A DNA stretch of 53,725 bases, taken from positions 1 to 53,725 of the forward strand of contig NZ_AEVS01000063.1 of assembly GCF_000189255.1 (NCBI RefSeq). The letters run 5' to 3'. Position numbers and translations under genes: made by a program. Origin of the DNA: Vibrio brasiliensis LMG 20546 (lineage in GTDB: Bacteria; Pseudomonadota; Gammaproteobacteria; Enterobacterales; Vibrionaceae). How positions within the stretch are numbered: position 1 is the stretch's first letter; every line of letters begins with the position of its first letter. Of the stretch, positions 46,182-53,725 are shown in pieces. A model generated the notes under the pieces. That model was not told the DNA's origin. It was given only the letters and a program-made list of their open reading frames with translations, and made no database searches.

Positions 46182-46952
46182 TTACGACATCTCATCGAGG
46201 AACGAGGTCAATGGACTGGAAGCTACGGCATAATTTACCCTGCCTGCCAACCCGGCTTCATACGCCATACGTCCGGACTCAACTGCCATTTTGAACGCAC
46301 GTGCCATAGCGACAGGATCGCTTGATGATGCGATTGCTGTGTTTACAAGTACCGCATCAGCACCCATTTCCATTGCACGAGCAGCGTGCGAAGGTGCGCC
46401 TATACCAGCGTCAACAACGACAGGCACATTAGCTTGATCAATAATAATTTCCAGGAAATCCTGAGAAACCACACCCTTGTTTGTTCCTATTGGAGCGCCA
46501 AGAGGCATGACCGCCGCACAACCAACTTCTTCCAGACGCTTACATAAAACTGGATCAGCATGGCAGTATGGCAGAACAACAAAGCCATCTTTTACCAGTT
46601 GCTCAGCCGCGGCCAAGGTCTCAATAGGATCGGGCATCAGGTATTTTGGGTCGGGGTGAATCTCCAGCTTAAGCCAATTGGTCGCCAAAGCTTCTCGCGC
46701 AAGATGAGCTGCAAAAATGGCGTCCTTTGCAGTCTTTGCCCCTGAAGTGTTGGGCAACAGATTGACTCCGGCAGCTATTAGGGGCTGCAAAATATCATCT
46801 TGCTGATCATTAACGTCAACACGTTTTAATGCCATGGTAGCCAGTTGTGAACAGGATGCCTTAATCGCTTTCGCCATTAAGTCACTATTAGAGAATTTGC
46901 CTGTACCGGTAAAAAGACGCGACTCAAATTGTTTATCTGCTATCTTGAGCAT
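46182..46952 (-). CDS. thiG: Thiazole synthase ThiG
   Basis: TIM-barrel enzyme joining deoxyxylulose 5-phosphate, ThiS thiocarboxylate and dehydroglycine to form the thiazole. The Schiff-base lysine lies in [46 protein letters not shown] binds the phosphate. 256 residues. Four bases downstream of thiS. Confidence 0.96.
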   Translation of the reverse strand: MLKIADKQFESRLFTGTGKFSNSDLMAKAIKASCSQLATMALKRVDVNDQQDDILQPLIAAGVNLLPNTSGAKTAKDAIFAAHLAREALATNWLKLEIHPDPKYLMPDPIETLAAAEQLVKDGFVVLPYCHADPVLCKRLEEVGCAAVMPLGAPIGTNKGVVSQDFLEIIIDQANVPVVVDAGIGAPSHAARAMEMGADAVLVNTAIASSSDPVAMARAFKMAVESGRMAYEAGLAGRVNYAVASSPLTSFLDEMS

Positions 46953-46956
46953 ACTG

Positions 46957-47220
46957 TTAACCCCCTGCTATCGCTTGAAACAGGGAGATGCTGTCACCCT
47001 CAATGAGCATAGTGCTATTCCATTCACTGCGTGGCACTACCTGATTGTTGATTGCAAAAACATAGCCTGTATCAGCCAAAGAAAACTGGTCAATAATCGA
47101 TTGTAAGTTACTACCCAAAGGCACTTGCTGTGGTGCATCATTAATAGCGATTACTATTTTCTTGCTGCTAGAGTGAACGTCAGAGCATTGCGACTCGGAT
47201 GTTTGAAGTGATGAATTCAT
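46957..47220 (-). CDS. thiS: Sulfur-carrier protein ThiS
   Basis: Ubiquitin-like carrier whose C-terminal Gly-Gly (AIAGG) is thiocarboxylated by ThiF. The core matches ThiS ([40 protein letters not shown]). I use the ATG at 47220, whose ATGA overlaps the thiF stop; an upstream ATG at 47235 is inside thiF. The protein is then 87 residues, about 20 longer than E. coli ThiS, due to a Ser/Gln-rich N-terminal tail that also contains a cysteine. Confidence 0.93.
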   Translation of the reverse strand: MNSSLQTSESQCSDVHSSSKKIVIAINDAPQQVPLGSNLQSIIDQFSLADTGYVFAINNQVVPRSEWNSTMLIEGDSISLFQAIAGG

Positions 47221-48017
47221 AATGGTTTCTCGCATAAGTAATTAGCGTCTTGTTCGCTAGTTCCACACACCGAACAATGACTATCTTGACTAATCGCCAG
47301 AGTTTTCCACTCAAGGGTTAAGCCGTTGAACAGATGAAGCATCTCTGTAGCTACGATAAATTGCCCAGTGGCGAGTAACTGAATTGCGGCGATGGCTTGA
47401 TAGTTTCCAAGCGTGCCGACAACAGGACCGAGTACTCCGCTATCGCTGCATTTGCTCGCTTGCTTAAGCTCGTTAAACGGAAAGAGACACCGGTAGCATG
47501 CGTTAGCTTTACTCTCACCATCACGGTAATCAAAGACACTGAACTGTCCCTGCCAGCCAATCGCTGCTGCTGTAATTAGTGGTGTATTCTGTTCAAAACA
47601 AACTTGATTAACCATTTGTCTGGTTGGCATGTTGTCGCTGCAGTCGAGAACAACATCTGCAAGCATAACTTCAAGCTCCAGCTGCGGTTTATCCATGCGC
47701 TTGTCTAGAGTTCTGATTCTTGTATCGGGATTAACGGCCAATAGCTGGTCAGACGCGGCGGTGGTTTTTAGCTGTCCAATCTGGTTTTGGCGATAGATGA
47801 TTTGTCTCTGTAGATTGCTTGCTTCCACTTTATCATCATCAACGATAACCAACTTTCCAACACCTGCAGATGCCAGGTACAAACTGGCTGCACTTCCTAA
47901 ACCACCACAACCTATGATTAAGACATGCGCGTTGTTTAGGTCACGTTGGCCAGATTCGCCAATTTCAGGTAGAGCAATCTGGCGCTGATATCGAACAAAT
48001 GCCTGATCACTAAGCAT
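47217..48017 (-). CDS. thiF: ThiS adenylyltransferase ThiF
   Basis: E1-like enzyme adenylating the C-terminus of ThiS. ATP-binding VLIIGCGGLGSAASLYLASAGVG, DVVLDCSDNMPTR and zinc-binding pairs CYRC and CSVC are present. I start at the ATG at 48017: it has AGGAGG eight bases upstream, whereas the TTG two codons before is too close. 266 residues. Its start overlaps the end of thiE. Confidence 0.95.
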   Translation of the reverse strand: MLSDQAFVRYQRQIALPEIGESGQRDLNNAHVLIIGCGGLGSAASLYLASAGVGKLVIVDDDKVEASNLQRQIIYRQNQIGQLKTTAASDQLLAVNPDTRIRTLDKRMDKPQLELEVMLADVVLDCSDNMPTRQMVNQVCFEQNTPLITAAAIGWQGQFSVFDYRDGESKANACYRCLFPFNELKQASKCSDSGVLGPVVGTLGNYQAIAAIQLLATGQFIVATEMLHLFNGLTLEWKTLAISQDSHCSVCGTSEQDANYLCEKPL

Positions 48018-49346
48018 GCTCAATCACCTCCTTATGCTCTGTTGCACCAATCAAATTGCTGCCCATAAGTTGATTAAAAAACTCAATCACTTGCTGTGGT
48101 GATTTAGCTAAGGTTATTGCTCGAACTACCGCTAAACTAGTAACCCCACATTGCCAAACCTCGTCAGCATTTGACTGATCGATTCCACCAATCGCCACAG
48201 TAGGAACGCCGGTCCTATCCCCGTAAGGAATGCTGTCTATCAATTTCTGGTACAAAGCTAACCTAACTACCCCCTGAGGCTGTGAAGGCATCTGTTTGGT
48301 GGTAGTGGGAAAGATATGCCCTAAGGCAATGTAACTAGGAGAAATTTGAACGATGCGCAGTAGCTCGTAATATCCATGGGTGGATAAACCTAAGCAGATC
48401 CCCGCATGATTAAGTTGGCTCAAGTTTGATTGTTCTATGTCTTCCTGACCTAGATGTACACCAAACGCGCCATGTTTAATCGCGAGCTGCCAATAGTCAT
48501 TGATGAACACCTGAGCATTATGCTGGCGCCCCAAATCAATCGCCTTCTTTATCTGCTGTTCTAAATCATCCTGATCAGGATTCTTGATACGTAGCTGAAT
48601 AGTCGTTACTCCCATCGGAAGTAACCGCTCTATCCAATCAACATCATCAACTACCGGATATAAGCCCAGACTGGATTCAGATAAGGTCTCAAACGGGGAT
48701 AGATCGCGCCCCGCATGCCAACCAACTTTGATGCCGATTCTGTTATCTTCTAGTACTGGTGTTGGAAAGTCACTGTATTGGGCAGGCCAAGCGTCAACGA
48801 TTCTCCATGCGCGAGAAGAAAGTGTTTCACGTGAAACACTCTTAGCAGATGCCTGCATCGCTCTCGCCAGTGTTAGTGAATCCTCTAAAGGGAAATCTAA
48901 TGCTAGCAGCGTAAGCACCCAGCAAAGATGATACTCTGGAGCAGTATTAGCACAGCTGTCCAATAGGACAGATAAAGCCCTTACCTCGTTCGTCGATGGG
49001 TGACGCCAGATATCAAACTGCGAATAATCTCTATCCCTCTGAGTAGAATCGACATCTTGGATACCAATAAATATTGCGTTACGCGTTTGCTGAAGATAGT
49101 GTTCGACTAAGATATTTGAGCGATATACAAAAACATAATCAGCCAAATCTAAGGCTCTTTCTTCAACATTTAAGTCGGTCGATATACTTGTTATCTGCTG
49201 GCCTTGAACAAGTTGAATCAACTGAGTTGGGCTCACGCCCAACTCAATAGAATCGATACTAAAACCCTGCTCCTTTGCCAACAACAAACATTGCTGAACA
49301 TCCCCCGTCAGTTCGACATATGACGAGGGTAATAGGATTTTAGTCA

Positions 49347-49347
<1 letters not shown>
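48010..49347 (-). CDS. thiE: Thiamine-phosphate synthase ThiE with degenerate ThiD-like N-terminal half
   Basis: Couples hydroxymethylpyrimidine diphosphate and thiazole phosphate to thiamine phosphate. The C-terminal ~220 residues are a complete ThiE barrel: LRIKNPDQDDLEQQIKKAI, VFINDYWQLAIKHGAFGVHLGQED, LGLSTHGYYEL, YIALGHIFPTTTKQM and VAIGGIDQSNADEVW. The N-terminal ~225 residues are not ThiE and contain CWVLTLLALDFPLEDSLTLARAMQ, which resembles the C-terminal helices of HMP-phosphate kinase ThiD, but its catalytic motifs are not evident. Total 445 versus ~211 for E. coli ThiE. GTG start overlaps the thiC stop by one base. A parS site lies in the coding sequence at 48823-48838. Confidence 0.93.
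48823..48838. other. parS centromere site, perfect consensus, inside thiE
   Basis: TGTTTCACGTGAAACA is the exact ParB consensus and is embedded in a 20-bp perfect palindrome AGTGTTTCACGTGAAACACT (48821-48840). It encodes part of the degenerate N-terminal half of ThiE (SVSRETLSS), where coding constraint should be low. 3.8 kb from the 45009 site. Confidence 0.95.
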
Positions 49348-51305
<1,958 letters not shown>

Positions 51306-51449
51306 TTATTCTAGATAAAAAGATTTTGGATAAAAATGCTTGGCGGAAAGATGCGACAAGAGGTATCGAAAACAGTAGTAAATATATAACTGTTTGCAGG
51401 TTCGATATTTGATAAAAGACCAGCATGATACTGGTATAGATATCTTCTC

Positions 51450-51537
51450 TTGTTCCCTTCGCAGATTCTAATCTGATCAGGTTCAACGGATCCCGAATTA
51501 ACGGTCTCAGCCTTAAGGCACTCCGACAAGTGAACTG
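51450..51537 (-). promoter_or_regulatory. TPP riboswitch (THI element) upstream of thiC
   Basis: On the minus strand the conserved blocks are in order: CGGAGTGCC, GGCTGAGACC, AACCTGATC and GCGAAGGGAAC, forming the P2/P3 and P4/P5 arms of the thiamine pyrophosphate aptamer. About 160 bases separate it from the thiC start, giving room for an expression platform. It should repress thiCEFSGH when TPP is abundant. Confidence 0.97.
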
Positions 51538-51548
51538 AGTATATAAAA

Positions 51549-51571
51549 TCGGCTTGGTTAAACCAAGCCGA
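51549..51571 (-). terminator. Terminator of crcB
   Basis: Stem TCGGCTTGG / CCAAGCCGA with a short loop, followed on the minus strand by TTTTATA. It separates crcB from the thiC leader. Confidence 0.8.
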
Positions 51572-51617
51572 CCTGTTCAATAAATGTTAAGTTAAATGAG
51601 TGAATAAATTTTAATCA

Positions 51618-52001
51618 TCAGCTCTTTATAAGAAGCTGAAAACCGATCCAGGCCGCTGAAATACTTAACACTACGTTGAGCAGTACATTGAGACCCATCT
51701 TGAAAAATGCACCCTGCTGCATCAGAAGTACGTTATCCATAGAGAAAGTGGAGAAGGTCGTCAGAGCTCCGAGAAAACCAAGCCCGATAATTTGGCGCCA
51801 AGGCTCTGTAGCGATCAACTCATTCTCAAACGCGGCAATCAACAAACCCATAATAAAAGAACCAACCACGTTAACAGTTAGCGTCCCGTAAGGAAAACCT
51901 CGACCTAGCAACACAACACATAATTCTGATATCAGATATCGAGAGCATGCACCGAAAGCACCACCGATTGCGATAAAACCAAGAATAGAAAGTTGACCCA
52001 T
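51618..52001 (-). CDS. crcB: Fluoride channel CrcB (Fluc)
   Basis: 127-residue, four-helix fluoride exporter of the dual-topology Fluc family. Signatures: IGGAFGACSRYLIS in helix 1, GRGFPYGTLTVNVVGSFIMGLL in helix 2, and GFLGALTTFSTFSMDNVLL carrying the central-sodium and phenylalanine-box region. No fluoride riboswitch is visible upstream. Same strand as the thi operon but separated by a terminator. Confidence 0.95.
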   Translation of the reverse strand: MGQLSILGFIAIGGAFGACSRYLISELCVVLLGRGFPYGTLTVNVVGSFIMGLLIAAFENELIATEPWRQIIGLGFLGALTTFSTFSMDNVLLMQQGAFFKMGLNVLLNVVLSISAAWIGFQLLIKS

Positions 52002-52114
52002 AACTCCCCCTAGATAAATTTCTGGTTGTTATTGTAGCGTTCAGTGGCAAATAATCGACAAAAATTCATGACTCTAATATCAAACAAAGTTTGAAATTAA
52101 AAAAGTTACAGGAG

Positions 52115-53497
52115 TCACTTTACTTCTATATATCCCATCAAACCAGTTTTCATATGCTCAATAACATGACAGTGGTACATCCAACGACCAGGATTGTCGG
52201 CAACAAAAGCTGCTTTCGCACTGCCGTTTTTTCCAAGTAGCACAGTATCAGTATGGAACGGTTCAGCAACGCTCTTACCATCAAGCTCCAGAACAGTGAA
52301 GGTATGACCGTGTATATGAATTGGATGGTGGTACTGGGTGACGTTCTTGAGATTAAAAATATAAGTCTTACCAAGCTCAAGTGTCGCAAGAGGTGCAGGA
52401 ATATTATCTTTGCTCATCCCCTCCCAAGCGCGCTTATTGGTTAACCAAAATTTAGGCACCGACTTACCATCACTTCCAACAGGTGTCACTGCACCTTCCC
52501 ATTCAAAGAGAAAATCAATTTGTAGAGCATTGTGTAAGTCTAGTTTTGCCACAGGGTTGAGAGGAATAGTCGGGATCACAGCGTGATCGGGCAGATCAGA
52601 ATGGATCACATCAAAAGCGCATAACGGAAAAGGAAAGCGTCCTTTCATCTGACGCACGTAAACACGCTCTCCTTGCTTTGGAGCAATAAAAGCGATATCA
52701 ACCCTCATCCCTGGCCCTATCTTATGCTGAGAGAGCTTATAGGGAGTTTTTATAGGGTTTCCATCAATAGCAACGACCCATGCGTCAACCCCTTCAACAA
52801 CAATAGGATAAGTTATCGTGTTATCAACGTTAGCAATACGCAGTCGTGTTGTCGCGTTAGCCTTAAGAGTATAAGTAGGTTCATGAACACCGTTAACACT
52901 ACTCCATTCTCCCGGCGTACCCATACGGGCACTAAGACGCGGGATCATTAAGTCTTTCCACTGACCTTGCTTATCCAAATGCCAGTGTTTCAACATCAGG
53001 TCGTGTTCTTCATCGAACTTAACAGGTTCTCTCTCTTCGACAATTATCAGGCCAACCAGCCCCATCCCTAATTGCTTAACACTATTCATATGTGGGTGGT
53101 ACCAGAATGTTCCCGCATCGGGAGGAGTAAAACGATACACGAATGTTTCGCCAGGCATGATTGGCGGCTGACTTAAGAAAGGAACACCATCCATTTCAAT
53201 AGGAATACGTAGCCCATGCCAATGAATCGTGGTTGGCTCGGCAAGTTTGTTGGTAAAACGTATCACTACCTCCTCTCCTTGACGACAACGAATCGTAGGA
53301 GCTGGGATTTGACCATTAAATCCAAGAACTTTGGTTTGATAACCAGGAACTAGCTCAGCTGTAGCAGGCTCGGCCGTCAAATCATAAACATATCGACCTT
53401 GAGCATCTTTAGACTGAGTGACTGTACAAGCGGGAAGAACAGCAAGAGCCGAAATAGCCAGAGAAGATTGGAGAAACTGACGACGAGAAATTTCCAT
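52115..53497 (-). CDS. Tat-exported multicopper oxidase
   Basis: 460-residue three-cupredoxin oxidase. MEISRRQFLQSSL is a twin-arginine signal, and LAVLPAC at residues 18-24 is a lipobox-like end, so it may be a Tat lipoprotein. All four copper-ligand clusters are present: TIHWHGLR, FWYHPHMNS, HPIHIHGHTF and YHCHVIEHMKTGLMG (type 1 Met probable). A methionine-rich insert as in CueO is not obvious. Likely substrates are Cu(I), Fe(II) or Mn(II). A Fur-like box upstream suggests iron regulation, which would favour ferroxidase. The tatABC genes are in this window. Confidence 0.9.
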   Translation of the reverse strand: MEISRRQFLQSSLAISALAVLPACTVTQSKDAQGRYVYDLTAEPATAELVPGYQTKVLGFNGQIPAPTIRCRQGEEVVIRFTNKLAEPTTIHWHGLRIPIEMDGVPFLSQPPIMPGETFVYRFTPPDAGTFWYHPHMNSVKQLGMGLVGLIIVEEREPVKFDEEHDLMLKHWHLDKQGQWKDLMIPRLSARMGTPGEWSSVNGVHEPTYTLKANATTRLRIANVDNTITYPIVVEGVDAWVVAIDGNPIKTPYKLSQHKIGPGMRVDIAFIAPKQGERVYVRQMKGRFPFPLCAFDVIHSDLPDHAVIPTIPLNPVAKLDLHNALQIDFLFEWEGAVTPVGSDGKSVPKFWLTNKRAWEGMSKDNIPAPLATLELGKTYIFNLKNVTQYHHPIHIHGHTFTVLELDGKSVAEPFHTDTVLLGKNGSAKAAFVADNPGRWMYHCHVIEHMKTGLMGYIEVK

Positions 53498-53542
53498 AGT
53501 AACTGCCTTATGAACTGAATTAGCAATAACATAACAAATTAA

Positions 53543-53557
53543 TAAGAATTATTCTCA
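53543..53557. promoter_or_regulatory. Fur-like box upstream of the multicopper oxidase
   Basis: TAAGAATTATTCTCA matches 11 of 14 informative positions of the 7-1-7 Fur consensus and lies 45-60 bases before the start codon. It is within the probable promoter region. It resembles the ryhB box TGAGAATGGTTATTA. Confidence 0.6.
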
Positions 53558-53587
53558 ATAAAATAATCAGTATGGGAGTTAAGAAAG

Positions 53588-53660
53588 ATGAAGAGATTCG
53601 AACTCCCGACACGTACATTCATTTGGTATCAGCGGAATCCGCTGCTTTGCGAATTAGCAT
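53588..53660 (-). other. tRNA-like relic (T-arm preserved)
   Basis: On the minus strand CGGGAGTTCGAATCTCTTC has the form of a tRNA T-arm (loop TTCGAAT, stem with two G-U pairs). Upstream a stem CAGCGG/CCGCTG and a D-arm-like GCTAATTCGCAAAGC can be seen. There is no proper anticodon loop and no CCA or acceptor stem, so it is not a working tRNA. It may be a decayed tRNA or an attachment-site remnant. Confidence 0.4.
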
Positions 53661-53686
53661 TAAACCTGCGCATTGCAGAAAGCAAA

Positions 53687-53714
53687 AAGGCCCTAGTCTT
53701 TCAACTAGAGCCTT
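53687..53714 (-). terminator. Terminator of a minus-strand gene beyond the window
   Basis: On the minus strand AAGGCTCTAGT / ACTAGGGCCTT (one G-U pair) with six-base loop is followed by U-run. It would end a transcript entering from the right of the window. Nothing else is seen in 53498-53725 besides this, the tRNA-like relic and the Fur-like box. Confidence 0.7.
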
Positions 53715-53725
53715 CTTAAGTATGG

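Noticed and set aside
52002-52114. Fluoride riboswitch before crcB
   Set aside because: The conserved GGCGAUGG and ACCGCC-type blocks are not present in the leader.
53588-53660. Functional tRNA gene
   Set aside because: Only the T-arm is good; there is no T33 anticodon loop, acceptor stem or CCA.

Overview
The window looks like a single contiguous piece of the larger chromosome of a Vibrio, not far from its replication origin. Three things support this: housekeeping genes close to their Vibrio/E. coli counterparts (ilvY-ilvC, polA, tatABC, ubiEJB, thiCEFSGH, uspA/uspB/ftnA); three ParB-type parS palindromes between 41.8 and 48.9 kb; and a set of small RNAs (Spot 42, RyhB, a CsrB-type RNA) at loci where I recall gamma-proteobacteria carrying them. 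Species cannot be decided by eye. I see no insertion sequence, prophage, integron cassette array or CRISPR, so this is core genome and its surprises are mostly in RNA and DNA sites.

Layout. 0-8.2 kb: cytochrome c5, rep helicase, then a tetR-MFP-RND efflux operon (vexRAB) behind a perfect 18-bp palindrome, then ubiK followed by an unusual array of a 7-bp repeat. 8.2-11 kb: ilvC and divergent ilvY. 11-14.4 kb: hemN, a DUF2489 protein, yihI and a zinc-ribbon methyltransferase, all on the minus strand. 14.4-20.7 kb: an RNA-rich stretch around cytochrome c4, engB and polA. It holds four minus-strand small RNAs: a CsrB-family RNA at the place E. coli keeps csrC, an unnamed ~113-nt RNA with its own strong promoter and terminator, Spot 42, and RyhB with a Fur box. 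A cluster of DnaA-box-like and GATC sites lies between polA and ryhB.

20.6-29.4 kb: a GNAT acetyltransferase, hemB, a TatD-family hydrolase, and the rmuC-ubiE-ubiJ-ubiB-tatA-tatB-tatC series, with a terminator-like hairpin between tatB and tatC. 29.5-36.6 kb: two EamA permeases, an HDOD protein, an HI0933-type flavoprotein, the uspB/ftnA/uspA stress and iron-storage group, a Lys-rich hypothetical and rsmJ. 36.7-45 kb: a 1052-residue periplasmic-sensor/PAS/GGDEF/EAL protein divergent from asnC, a small hypothetical, a Bcr/CflA drug exporter divergent from a LysR regulator, and an M24 aminopeptidase.

45-51.6 kb: the thiamine operon thiC-thiE-thiF-thiS-thiG-thiH behind a TPP riboswitch, with ThiE carrying a degenerate ThiD-like N-terminal half. 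51.6-53.7 kb: the fluoride channel gene crcB, a Tat-exported multicopper oxidase with a Fur-like box upstream, and a tRNA-like relic next to a terminator at the window edge.

The most original observations are the unnamed RNA at 16.56-16.68 kb, the heptamer array after ubiK, the parS centromere cluster, and the oriC-like motif cluster beside polA. Assignments rest on reading sequence against remembered families; no searches or folding calculations were run.
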